This document shows, piece by piece, positions 54,680 to 64,000 of a stretch of DNA of 64,000 nucleotides. The stretch comes from Cercophora sp. LCS_1. Taxonomy: Eukaryota; Ascomycota; Sordariomycetes; Sordariales; Lasiosphaeriaceae. A program made the position numbers and the translations under genes. Within the stretch, counting starts at the first letter, position 1. Each line of letters starts with the position of its first letter. The DNA is taken from assembly GCA_036250225.1 (NCBI GenBank), contig JAPZLL010000017.1, positions 620,001-684,000 of the forward strand. Reading direction: 5' to 3'. Below the pieces are notes generated by a model that was not told where the DNA came from, searched no databases, and saw only the letters and a program-made list of their open reading frames with translations.

Positions 54680-54993
54680 ATAAGGTAAACAACAGAAGTA
54701 AGAGGTGGTTGTAGGAGGTGTAGGTGTGGCAGAGGCTAACCTAAGTCTTGAGTGGTTAGGTAAGTAATACGTAAAAGTAAAGGCAGAGCTGTCCATTTTC
54801 ACAAATGGGGACCTATTTTGGCCATCTTCATATATGGGACCAATTCTAGGCCACTTGGCTAGAGTTAAAGCAACTTAACATGCTGTGGTGCAGCTTGTTG
54901 AAAATGATAATCAGGTGAGCAAGCCTAAGCAAATCTTGAGCCAATCCTGAGCCGAGCCTGAGCCAGGGTGAGCGTGATCCAAGATTCGTCTCA
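54680..54993 (-). repeat. family B element, long-leader subtype (B2), copy 2
   Basis: Ends at AAGATTCGTCTCA (54981-54993), the inverse of the family B start. It shares GCTTGCTCACCT, CAGCATGTTAAGTTGCTT and ATTACTTACCTAACC with 20778-21110. It leads directly into the transposon reading frame at 54675. Confidence 0.7.
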
Positions 54994-55017
54994 CAAAACA
55001 CCCCATAACTGCGGTCA

Positions 55018-56007
55018 TCATGAAAGAATCGTAAAAGTCTTAGTCCCGCTCGCATCCAACCCCAACGCCTGTGCAACCGCCCTTTCCAACCTTTGCTGCA
55101 ACGTATCGGTGAACCTGGTATCCGCACCCCGCATCTTCTCCTCGACCGCCTTCTTCGCCACGTCCTTCCACAGCCCATCCCTCGCAAAATCCATCTTGAT
55201 CGGAACCAGCAGTCTCAAAGCAGGATCGCTCTTGACCACCTCCCTCAGATTCTTCCACATGCCCACCAGATCCTTCTCGTCCCACGCCACGACAAACTTG
55301 ATCCCCGCCGACACGGCGCTCAGCACCCGCGCCATCGCATCGGCGAAATCCGACTTGCCCTCCACCCTCGGGTTCTTGACCTGCTTATCCCGCAGCTCGG
55401 CCAACACCTGCACGATCGGCTTGATCTGGATGGTATACGCCCCGTTGGACGCATCCACCAGCGTCGGGGCAAGCGAGACGAAGATGATGACTCTGGCCGA
55501 GGTCGGCTCGTCACCCACCACGGCGAAGCTGTCGGACGATACACTTGATGAATTTGGTCCCGAATTCCTGCTTGCAGCTCACTCGCGCGTGAAAGGTGGT
55601 GGGGATGTCAAATGCCAGCAAAACGGGGTTCGAGAGGGTCAGCGACGAAAAGTTGAGCGCTACCGACGTGTCAAAGGTGACCGAGGTCAGAAAGCCCATG
55701 ACCTGGGCGGTGACGGTGCAGCTGTGGCCTGTTTCGATCTTGACGTGTGCCGGGTCGTGGAAGGTCCAGAGGTTGGAGCCTGATGTGATGGACAGGCTGG
55801 ACGAGACCGAGAGGCAAGGGATTGTTGGATGTGCGAGCTGAGACGGTCGCATACCCGGCGGAGTTGGGGGCCTTGACCGTCGCACGACAGGAGGGGCGCC
55901 TAGGGTTTGAGGATCTCGGCAAGGGCGGCGGGGTCAGGATTGCTTTGGGTTAGGGTGAGGGAGGGGAAAATGGTGAGAGCGAAGAGGAGGTTGATGAGTG
56001 CTTGCAT
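55018..56007 (-). pseudogene. secreted protein gene with multiple frame breaks, unknown family
   Basis: ATG at 56007 opens MQALINLLFALTIFPS and LTLTQSNPDPAALAE, a signal peptide, and stops at TAG (55902-55900). No GT dinucleotide exists between start and stop, so splicing cannot bypass it. Protein-like sequence then continues in successive frames: APNSAGYATVSARTS, then SLSITSGSNLWTFHD and LLAFDIPTTFHARVSCKQ, then FAVVGDEPTSARVIIFVS, LVGMWKNLREVVKSD and GLDASGTKTFTILS, ending at 55018. This implies about three indels. Family unrecognised. The stop lies 25 bp from the terminus of a family B element. Confidence 0.5.
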
Positions 56008-56704
56008 GGTGGTTGGGGGTATGAGTTAATTCGCTGTAGATGTGGCGTTGATGGTACGCGTTCGGGACAGCAGGTCTCGGTGATAGGCCTTGGAACTCCG
56101 AGCAGCTCCATTTTCGCGATTGGTGTTCAATACACTTATATCTCCGTATTATTAGGACGGGAGGACATATCCCACGTATTACAGGGTGCTTGCTGTGTTG
56201 TGACGTTTCTTATTGTTATCATGCCTCGGAGCTGCATGGTAAACAACCGGATGCCGATACGGTCTTGGCTCAGCCAGCCTCACGCAGCAACGCATGGCCG
56301 AACAACTGCAGACGCGCAGAATGAACCGGGTAGATTGAAATTTTGATTAGGGATGCAATGGTGTCACCCATCAGTAGATGATGTCAATTTAGTCCGCAGA
56401 AGATCTGTCAGATAGGATATCAATAGACTAGTCTAGACCAGGAAGGCTGATGATAGATCTATGTCCCCAGACCGACGGTCATGGACTGGAGATTGCACTC
56501 GGCCAAGGTTTGCGTTCCGAAGTCAGGTAGCTCTACCAAAACTCTTCGCGGTTTCACTCGTCGCTTGCTTCGATCGTTTATCATTTATCTATCACGTCAA
56601 GGTATCACCAGCCCAGACACATCAGTTCTCGACCACCATTTTGCCTTTTTCACTCCGACAACAAACAAGCTTGAGTCTCTACCATGTTGTTAGTCACAGG
56701 CAAA
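56008..56704. other. spacer, promoter of the DUF4360-like gene
   Basis: No gene seen. This is the transition from the repeat-rich island to the ordinary right flank. Confidence 0.4.
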
Positions 56705-57307
56705 ATGTTTACTCGCTTCTTTCTTGTTTTTTGGTTGGCTTTCTTTGCCGTTGCCAATGCCCAGAAGGTATGGTCGATTGGATCCATTGACTACGAGGGA
56801 CGCGGATGTCCACAGGGCTCTGTGCTGGCCAGGTTTGATGGCACTGGCGATGTATGTTGTCTCTGGTGCCGCCGTAGGACACGCTGGTAACTCTCACAGA
56901 ACCTGGTGCTGGCGTACGGCAATTTTAACGCTAGCATCACCTCCCAGTCAACCGACGCAACTCGTAACAAGGACTGTTTAGTCTACATCTACTTCAAACA
57001 CCTAAACTGGGCTGTGTTTCAGATCGAAGAGAGCACTCTCCGGGGTGCAGCAACCGTGGATGGAAGCGTTGCAGCCGCCTTCAGTATCACCTACACGGCC
57101 GAGGGGCAGCCGTACACCTGGTCAGATAACCTGAGCCCCTTGAGTCGAAATTTGTCCAGTGTCTGTGGCTCTACTACAAGCCTGTTGCGAATAAACACCC
57201 GCCTTACTCTTGGGCCCGCGGCGTCTGGTGGCCGGGTATCTGGTAACTCGTGGGTGAGTGTCGAGGACCGATTTGTTTACTTAACGTGGGAAAGGACAAT
57301 CTGTTGA
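56705..57307 (+). CDS. DUF4360-like small secreted protein
   Basis: Exons 56705-56851 and 56900-57307; the 48-nt intron has a GTATGT donor and CACAG acceptor. 184 aa. The signal peptide is MFTRFFLVFWLAFFAVANA. The mature part begins KVWSIGSIDYEGRGCPQGS and has NLVLAYGNFNASI and DCLVYIYF, the pattern of DUF4360 (CPQG followed by a beta-sandwich). Such proteins are abundant in fungal secretomes; function unknown. An ATG 21 nt upstream is in frame but would displace the signal peptide. Confidence 0.75.
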
Positions 57308-57556
57308 TATGCCGGTGGTGTTTTACTTGCTACATTATATACGTTTAGCGATCAAGTGAACGCAGGCTTGTGAAGACAATGTAGCGTCACCATTTGACTC
57401 CGCTAAGTACCTTGGCATTGTTGATGACATGGAACCATCATTTGTACATCATTGGTCCGGAAAGGTGAAGTGGATTCATCTCACAGCGGATTTCGAACCA
57501 AATCCGCTCTTCACGTGTCACATTATGCGGTCAGCAGCAGGCATCCAACAACAAAG

Positions 57557-57563
57557 TATAAAG
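57557..57563 (+). promoter_or_regulatory. TATA-like box
   Basis: TATAAAG, 36 nt before the first ATG and 78 nt before the second ATG of the SnoaL-like gene. This spacing slightly favours translation from the second. Confidence 0.4.
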
Positions 57564-57598
57564 GCTCTCCAAACCCCGCATTTGTATCATCCGTCACA

Positions 57599-58111
57599 AT
57601 GCCCAACATCAAAATTGCCCAAACAGCTCCCGTCTCCACCATGACTTCCCAACTCCACGAAACGATCTCATCAACGCTCACCACCTTTCTCAATGGCTAT
57701 GTGAGCGCCTCAGCAGCAAAGGACGCTTCGCTCGTCTCGGCTGTCCTCGACCCCGACTGTATTCGCTATCTCGGCCCACAGTCGTTCCTCAAAGCCGTCG
57801 GTGCACCTCCTGGCTTTGGATTCAGCGTCCAAGACTTTGAGCACATGTACGCCACGGAGCTTCAATTCGGAGCAACCAACAGTGTGGAGATCTCGGATGT
57901 AACGATCGACACTGTTGCGAAAAAGGCGTCGGCCAAGACCGTCTATGCGAACGAGTTGATCAGTGGGGAGCAGCATGCAGTTGAGATTGTGTGGTTTTTG
58001 AACTTTAGTGAAGATGGGACCAAAGTTGCAAAGATTACACAGTGGGTTGACAGCGCAGACTTTCCGGTGTATCAGGGGAAGGTGAAGGCTTTGGAGGAGG
58101 GGACGAAGTGA
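57599..58111 (+). CDS. SnoaL/NTF2-like small protein
   Basis: 170 aa from ATG at 57599; an alternative ATG at 57641 (MTSQLHETISSTL) has an equally good context and gives 156 aa. An alpha+beta pattern (LTTFLNGYVSASAAKD, CIRYLGPQSF, VEIVWFLNFSEDGTKV, KITQWVDSADF) is that of the NTF2-like/SnoaL fold, a cone-shaped pocket used for small hydrophobic ligands in polyketide cyclases or as a non-enzymatic carrier. There is no signal peptide, so it is cytosolic. Substrate unknown and there is no biosynthetic cluster around it. Confidence 0.8.
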   Translation: MPNIKIAQTAPVSTMTSQLHETISSTLTTFLNGYVSASAAKDASLVSAVLDPDCIRYLGPQSFLKAVGAPPGFGFSVQDFEHMYATELQFGATNSVEISDVTIDTVAKKASAKTVYANELISGEQHAVEIVWFLNFSEDGTKVAKITQWVDSADFPVYQGKVKALEEGTK

Positions 58112-58151
58112 GATGGCGTGTTGAGATATGAGATGAATTTTGTGCTAGATC

Positions 58152-59180
58152 TCATCTGGAATTCATTGTGAACCTTTTTGGTAAAACATACATGTAAAGA
58201 GATGGAAGCAGAGCGAACAAGTACCATCCTCCTCCTGTTGGAAGAAGGCCAGCCCAGAAATCAATCCATGCCCACATCACAATAGTACCCACTGCGTATT
58301 CCACCCCAACCAGGCCCTCGAACAATCGGAACATTTCCCTCGAGCCATCTCCGACCGCTCCACCACAAAACGACGCTCGGCATCTGCCGAGCAAGCGAAC
58401 CACCTTGGCGTCGCGGGCGTATCCACCGGTCGCCGCTCGCAAGAAGATCCCGGACTCGGGGTTCCACGGCGACATCGTCAGAGTCGCATTCGTAATTCCA
58501 ATCGACGTCGCAACGACCCGCCCGTCGGCCACGCGATCCCAACAACCAACGACCCGCAAATGCCATCGTACCAGGAAATCTCTCTCGATCAAAAAGGCTA
58601 GCAAGTCGTGGATGACAACAATACCGAGCCCAGTGCCGTCCAAGGCTTCCGCCAGCGTCAATGCGTGCATTAGATACCGCGTCGCGTCGATCCCAGAATA
58701 GGAATCGAGGGATCTCCGTAGCACGAAACCACAGACTCCCCAAATCCGGTTCGCCAATTGCCGTTGCCCGGCCTCTGGGCGGGTGGGGAGCTGGCGCCAA
58801 TATCCAATTTTTGGATGCAGGCGTTCGGCTTGCGCATCCGAGGCGACAGCGTGTCTCTCTCTGCTTGCTTGCCTGCCGCGCGATGATAAAACGCAGGGTT
58901 CTTCCTTCTCCCCACTTCCCCATTTCCGGGCATGATGCCACGCGCATGCTATGGATGCATTCTTGGCCGTCAATGTCAATAGGAGAGGGTGAGGGGTAAA
59001 ATGGTGTGGCCGGACGCGGCAACGCATCCGGTTTGCTCTTCCGGGCTGGGTGGTCCTTGCATGGGTGCGGCGCGCATTGCCCATTGCCCCGTGGTGGCCG
59101 TCGCCAATCGGCACACGGCTCGGAGGTGTGGCTCGCTTGGTGCTTTGGAGCCGCGTTGGCCTGGTTGCTGCCGATGTCAT
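58152..59180 (-). CDS. doubtful membrane-type open frame
   Basis: Two long minus-strand frames overlap here (to 58152 and to 58261) in GC-rich sequence, so at most one is real. In the first, the second half (from about 58680) is more protein-like: MHALTLAEALDGTGLGIVVI, FLVRWHLRVVGCWDRV, IVMWAWIDFWAGLL. It is hydrophobic in places, as in a membrane protein. The first half is Arg/Ala/Pro-rich and looks non-coding. I do not recognise a family. Confidence 0.28.
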   Translation of the reverse strand: MTSAATRPTRLQSTKRATPPSRVPIGDGHHGAMGNARRTHARTTQPGRANRMRCRVRPHHFTPHPLLLTLTAKNASIACAWHHARKWGSGEKEEPCVLSSRGRQASRERHAVASDAQAERLHPKIGYWRQLPTRPEAGQRQLANRIWGVCGFVLRRSLDSYSGIDATRYLMHALTLAEALDGTGLGIVVIHDLLAFLIERDFLVRWHLRVVGCWDRVADGRVVATSIGITNATLTMSPWNPESGIFLRAATGGYARDAKVVRLLGRCRASFCGGAVGDGSREMFRLFEGLVGVEYAVGTIVMWAWIDFWAGLLPTGGGWYLFALLPSLYMYVLPKRFTMNSR

Positions 59181-59513
59181 GCATTACGAAATTGCCAGGT
59201 TTTGCTCTGCTGTGTTTATTCCCACGTGGAAATCCCGGTTGCTACCGTACCGCAGCGGCAGCGGCAGCGACAGGGCGGTGATAAAGTGAGGAGAGGAGAA
59301 CAGAGGGGGGGGCTGGATGGGTGGATGGATGCTCCAAGGTAACCCAAGGATGCCGAGCTTCGGGGCATGGGGCTGCTGTGCCTGCCTGGCTTAGACTGCT
59401 TGGCCTGCGCGGTCGTGCCTTCCTTAAAGCTCGTCGTTGCCCGATTGTGTCTTGGGAATGGTTTCTTCCTTTCGTGCCGCGTTGCCCATTCATTCTTTCG
59501 ACCATCGCCGACC
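59181..59513. other. promoter region of the FAD oxidase
   Basis: Contains a GCGGCA repeat (about 59252-59268). No gene seen. Confidence 0.4.
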
Positions 59514-61384
59514 ATGAAAGGAATTGCGTGGCTTGCCGTCGCCGCCGTCGGCGTCCTGGGCTTCCAGGAGCTCGAGGTGCGACAGGGGTCTAGCCAGTGC
59601 AAGTGCTATCCCGATGACAAGTGCTGGCCGTCCACTTCGGACTGGAACAAGCTCAACGCCACCGTGGGAGGTCGTCTTGTGCGCGCCATTCCGCCCGGTG
59701 CTGCGTGCTATGACAGCTTTGAGGGCATTCCCACCCGGGACCCGGCCAAGTGCGCAGAGGTCGCGCAGCAGTGGAGCAACGCCAGCTGGGCGTAGGTTAC
59801 TCCTTCCTCGGTCATTTCAGGTGCACAGCACTGACAAGCAAAACCAGCGCCGATCAAGCCGTCATTCCCATGATTCCCATCTGGAGCAACAACACCTGCG
59901 AGCCCAACCTTGCCACCGGTCAACCCGGTCCCCCAGCCGGCTGCCCCGACTCATGCACAATCGGCTTCCTCTCACAGTATGCCATCCTTGCCACTACCTC
60001 CAATGACGTGGTCGAGGGTGTCAAATTCGCGAAAAAGAACAAGCTCCGTCTTATCATCCGCAACACCGGCCACTGCTTCATGGGCCGATCGACCGGCTAC
60101 GGCGCCCTCGTCATCAACACGCACCGTCTCAACTCGATCAACTTCCAAACAAGCTGCACCAACTGCGACAACCATACCGGTGGTGTCGTCAAGCTTGGCG
60201 CAGGTGTCATGATGAAGGATGTCTACGACCAGGCCTGGGCAAGGGGTCTCGACGTTATGGGTGGCGAATGTCCGACTGTCGGCATCGCTGGTGGCTACAT
60301 CGGAGGTGGTGGCCAGGGTCCCCTCTCGGGCTACTACGGCGTCGGTTCCGACCATGCCATCTCCTTCGAGGTCGCCCTCGCCAACGGAAACCTTGTCACT
60401 GCCGACGCAAACAAGAACCCGGATCTCTTCTGGGCGCTCAAGGGCGGAGGCATGGGCACCTTTGGTGTTGTCACTTCCGTTACCGTCAAGACATACCCCG
60501 TCATTCCCGTCTCCGGCTTCAGCTTCTCCATCACCGGCGAGGGAGACAAGTACTGGGAGGGTATCAACATTTGGTACACCAGGACGCCGTCATACACCAG
60601 CAACGGCATCTACGTCTGGTACGCCATGCAGGAGGGTTCGCTTATTGCCACTTTCGTCGCGCCAAACCTCACCACCAACCAGACCGCCGCTATCGTCAAC
60701 CCTCTGTTTGATGAGTTGACTGCTGCCGGCGTGACGTTTACTGCGTCGCCGATCAAGACCTGGTCCAAGTTTGGGGATCTCTATCGTGAGATCTGGGTGA
60801 CTGCGTTCCACAGCTCTGGTCTCGGTGTTTATTTCAGCGGACGGCAAATCTCGCAGACTGATGTCCGTGAGCGAGGCGATGATATTGTCACCGCTTTCAG
60901 GACCATGAGCAACAAGTATCCCGGCCAGGTGCTCTTCGGTGGACATCTCGTCAACCCTGGTCATCGCATCAAGGATCCCCAGCAAACGCTGAGCGCTGTG
61001 CACCCCGTGTGGCGTGACACGGCGGATATCCAGATTTTCCTGTACATCCCGCCTCCTTGCATGTCGGCCGCTCAGAGGAGTGAAGCTGAGAGACGCGTGA
61101 CCTTTGAGCTGGGTGATATTCTGCGGGCTGTGACGCCGACGAGTGGCGTTTACTCCAACGAGGTGAGTCTATCTACCTCTTTCTCTTGCATAGTAGGAAG
61201 CTAACCGGCACAGGGCGACGTCAATGAGCCGAACTGGCAGGACGCCTTCTGGGGTCCCGTCTACCCCAAGCTGCTCAAGATCAAGCAGAAATACGACCCG
61301 ACGGACGTGTTTTGGTCCAAGGCTAGCACCGGGTCTGAAGGGTGGGCGTTGAGAGATAACTTGAAGCTTTGCAAGGTAAAATGA
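59514..61384 (+). CDS. secreted FAD-linked oxidase, berberine-bridge type (AA7-like)
   Basis: Exons 59514-59791, 59848-61162 and 61214-61384; introns of 56 and 51 nt are canonical. About 587 aa. The signal peptide is MKGIAWLAVAAVGVLGF. The FAD-binding PCMH domain has IRNTGHCFMG (His for one covalent FAD link) and GGECPTVGIAGGYIGGG (Cys for the second link), so bicovalent FAD is expected. Then LKGGGMGTFGVVTS, and a C-terminal BBE segment LLKIKQKYDPTDVFW. Known members oxidise sugars or oligosaccharides (AA7) or alkaloid-like substrates, releasing hydrogen peroxide or reducing other acceptors. The LPMO gene 1.4 kb downstream on the same strand favours an oligosaccharide-oxidase role; this is inference. 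Confidence 0.93.
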
Positions 61385-62830
61385 TTCGAACGATTGGATA
61401 ACGATAAATGAGTCTTGGGCTGAAGGAGTTTTTAGGTTTCAAAGTGTGATGTTCGCAAGAGGTCGCAACGAAAGGAAATGATATGAATCTGTAGCATTTT
61501 CCGAGTGACATAGACGTGATCATGGCGCTCATCGATAAAAAAAAGTAATGGTAAGGCGGCATAAACGGAGGTTAAAACGGGAGTCTTTGGTGCGGAATGT
61601 AAAAAGAAAAGTCTGCGCAGTTGGCCGCTCAATGTCAACACTTCATAGAATTTTCAGGAAAATTGTAATCATCTTGTCTGGGCCGGGTGCTCGGATGAGG
61701 TCCTTGTTTGTCTTTCATCTCAAAGACCTCCTCGGTTATCTTCTGAGTCTCCAGATATTGGGCCCGAGCTCGTTCTCGTTGTGATCCCTGATAGGGCGTT
61801 GGTCGGCATGCACATGAGCCACGAATGGTGGATGTGTTTAAGCCTATACGGTCCGGCTGACGATGAACTCCGACTGTTCAGCAAAAGCCTCACAAGTGCG
61901 CACTCCTTGGGCCCCAGGTCTCCGTGACAGCCGGGGTGACAATTCCGATACCTGTTCCAATTCTGGATTCCGACGGTGTTGCAAGCGGCAGTATCACCAT
62001 CGGTGTTCAGCTCGATGGCAGGGTCCACATTGATACCATCTTGGAAGCAACACTTGACGATGGCGGTATACGCGTAAGTCCATCGAAAGGGACTCTATCA
62101 GCATTTTAATTCCTGCCTCCGGAGCTGGTGCGAAGAGGTGTGGTGGAGGTGAAGCGTGTATGACGCCCGAGGTTGATATCTTCTTTTGTGGCTGCGCGCC
62201 GCTAGGACGAAGCCGGCGGGGACCTGGCGGATTCGGATGGGCTCTCACCATTTTGGGGTATTCTTGGGTGCAGAAAATCGGAGGGGAACACATTTTGAAT
62301 GCTGAAAGTTGGAATTTAAGTCGTGTAGCCCTGGAAAGGCGATGAAACTTAGAAATGTGCAAGTCAACAAGTCAACAAGCCTTCCCGCTGGCGTTCGCAA
62401 ACTGAGAACACACTCTTGCATGCCGAATGGCGACGCCGGAAAATGTGACTCTCTTTGCCGTGCTGTCTAGTCTTGTGGGGCGCCAATGTCAGGTGTTCGA
62501 TATTTTCTTTCCTTGATTGGCCCGGTTACAAGGTATATGTGCCACTATGAATGCTCATAGGCGCGTCATCTACGATTTGTTGTGGCTACACACACCTCGG
62601 CTTCGCTTACAGGCTGTTCTGGGGTAGATTAATGAACGCGCGCTTTATTCCCACTGACCCCACGGGGAAGTTGGGTCGATTGGATGCGGCGTGCTGGGCA
62701 TGTGCTTGGAATCCGACACTAACTGCCGCCTTTCCTAGGCCGTCGTGCATGCTTTATAGGACGGGAGACCCGGTAATCCAGCGACGGTTTTTCGGTTCGT
62801 CTGTCCATCTTCATCGCCACAACCGTCAAG
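61385..62830. other. intergenic between FAD oxidase and LPMO
   Basis: No gene supported. A small open frame at 61924-62109 (+) is not convincing. Holds the LPMO promoter. Confidence 0.4.
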
Positions 62831-63622
62831 ATGCGCGCCGTGACCATCGCACTGTACCTGGCCGGCGTGGTCCAGGCCCATTGTGTGTCTCGACTCTTCT
62901 CTAACTTTGGGTGATTTAGCTGACGATCGGTAGACCACTTCCCGTACCTGATCACCGGCTCAGGCAAGGACACGGTTCGATGGAAACACGTGCGGCAAGT
63001 CAAGAACCCCGACAGCAACGACTTTGTGTCAGGCGGACCGACGAGCCCCGACATTCGATGCTATCAGAACGGAAAGAAGGCAGAAACAGGCACCGTCGCG
63101 GCCGGCGGCACACTCGGCATCGGCGCTAGCCAGGGCGTCTTCCACCCCGGTCCGATCCAGTTCTACATGGCCAAGGCCCCTGATGGTGTCGATATCGCCA
63201 ATTGGGATGGTGCTGGTAATGTTTGGTTCAAGACTTACTCGGAGAAGCCTCCCGCTTCCAGGCTTGGCGAGACCGCGTCGTGGTCGTCTGGCAGTATGTT
63301 CCGTCACCTCCTTCGGCACTCTGTTCATTGTTTTCTAACATGCACATCTGCAGATAAGCAAGACTTTACATTTACGGTCCCCAAGAGCACACCATCGGGT
63401 GATTACTTAGTTCGCATTGAGCACATTGCACTGCACAACACCGGCAAGCCGCAGATCTATGTCGCGTGTGGTCAGGTTAAGGTCACCAATGGCGGGAGCG
63501 GCACCCCCGGTCCTCTTGTCGCTTTTCCAGGCGTTTATGCTGCTAATGACCCCGGTGTCGTCTTTAACCTGTATGGTGGCGGTCAGTACAAGGCGCCTGG
63601 CCCGGCTGTGTGGACTGGTTGA
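62831..63622 (+). CDS. lytic polysaccharide monooxygenase, family AA9
   Basis: Exons 62831-62882, 62934-63293 and 63354-63622; introns of 51 and 60 nt, the first with GTGTGT and TAG, the second with GTATGT and CTAAC. 226 aa. The signal peptide MRAVTIALYLAGVVQA is followed directly by His (AHYHFP), the N-terminal histidine-brace residue. The second copper His is in SQGVFHPGPIQFYMA; RIEHIALH and the QIYVACGQV strand (Gln and axial Tyr) complete the site. There is no C-terminal cellulose-binding module. It oxidatively cleaves cellulose or other beta-1,4-glucans with copper and hydrogen peroxide or oxygen. Confidence 0.95.
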
Positions 63623-63724
63623 ACGACCGTGTGTGCGTGTGTGTGCGCGCTGGGGGTGCGACAGTACCTCTCAGGGGATCTGTAGTCTTGAATTGGAATA
63701 CCGCCGTGAATAGCATCAGTTGAT

Positions 63725-63811
63725 GGGCAATTGGTCTAGTGGTATGATTTTCGCTTTGCAGCATCTAGCTTCAGATGTGAACGGTCACCGGTTCGATCCC
63801 GGTATTGTCCA
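63725..63811 (+). tRNA. tRNA-Ala(UGC) with intron
   Basis: The acceptor GGGCAAT pairs with ATTGTCC, giving a G3-U70 wobble, the alanine identity element, with discriminator A73. The T arm is ACCGG TTCGATC CCGGT. The anticodon stem TTCGC pairs with GTGAA (one wobble). Between them are 22 nt: loop TTTGCA plus T, with anticodon TGC, and a 15-nt intron (about 63761-63775) after position 37. Mature length about 72. If the intron border is shifted, the anticodon could be read differently, but G3-U70 supports Ala. Confidence 0.75.
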
Positions 63812-63812
63812 A

Positions 63813-63818
63813 TTTTTT
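63813..63818 (+). terminator. Pol III terminator of the tRNA gene
   Basis: TTTTTT begins two nt after the discriminator base of the tRNA. Confidence 0.8.
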
Positions 63819-64000
63819 GACCCGTCGATTGCCATTTTTCGCTCGAAACTGGGCTCCTAACAGCAAATCTGACCAAAGTACCGCCGCTCAGTAGCTCTTG
63901 AAAAAAAAAAAGGCGGAATGACGTGGAAGATTGTCCTCGTGTACACAACCCCTACCAAGGCTGTGCGATTCCCCTTTTCTGCGTCAACTCATCATCTGTA

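Noticed and set aside
58261..59184. 307-codon minus-strand frame
   Set aside because: Arg/Gly/Trp-rich, in conflict with the overlapping frame that has more protein-like hydrophobic segments.
59972..60355. 127-codon minus-strand frame inside the FAD oxidase
   Set aside because: Antisense of a gene with both covalent-FAD motifs.

Overview
This window is nuclear DNA of a filamentous ascomycete, most likely a Sordariomycete of the Sordariales/Chaetomiaceae type; the species is not identifiable from the sequence alone. The evidence is short introns (about 48-77 nt) with GTRNGT donors, CTAAC/CTGAC branch sites and YAG acceptors, intron-poor HET-domain and NACHT genes, an AA9 lytic polysaccharide monooxygenase, fungal-only domain families (DUF3176, DUF6536, DUF6923, DUF7924), and an apparent history of C-to-T nonsense mutation resembling repeat-induced point mutation (RIP).

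Layout. The two edges look like ordinary carbohydrate-active genome. At the left (0.5-5.0 kb) a secreted GH2 glycosidase and a CE15 glucuronoyl esterase lie in tandem on the minus strand. At the right (56.7-63.8 kb) are a DUF4360-like secreted protein, a SnoaL-like protein, a secreted berberine-bridge-type FAD oxidase (AA7-like), an AA9 LPMO and an intron-containing tRNA. From about 6 to 10 kb there is an F-box gene and a J-domain gene.

Between about 10 and 56 kb lies an accessory island rich in nonself-recognition and cell-death type genes. It holds a HET-domain gene (10.7-12.9 kb), a head-to-head pair of NACHT NLR genes (21.5-29.8 kb), a broken HET gene head-to-head with a third NACHT gene (32.4-36.4 kb), and a large intact HET gene (42.2-45.3 kb). 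There are also at least three orphan HET C-terminal fragments (about 13.5, 31.4 and 53.4 kb), one of them joined to a truncated DUF7924 gene. Between them sit multi-pass membrane proteins (DUF3176, a DUF6536 gene with a frameshift, a 611-aa protein of unknown family), a MYND/pRiA4b-ORF3-type protein, a GNAT acetyltransferase and a 63-aa secreted cysteine-containing protein.

The island is punctuated by at least three families of short inverted-repeat elements, called here A, B and C, with nested insertions at 20.66-21.44 kb and 54.2-55.0 kb, plus a minisatellite of about 32 bp. Several genes carry stops or frameshifts, and one ends inside an element terminus. This suggests birth-and-death turnover of recognition genes helped by transposons. 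The coherent biological theme is allorecognition (HET and NLR) inside the island and lignocellulose degradation at its borders.
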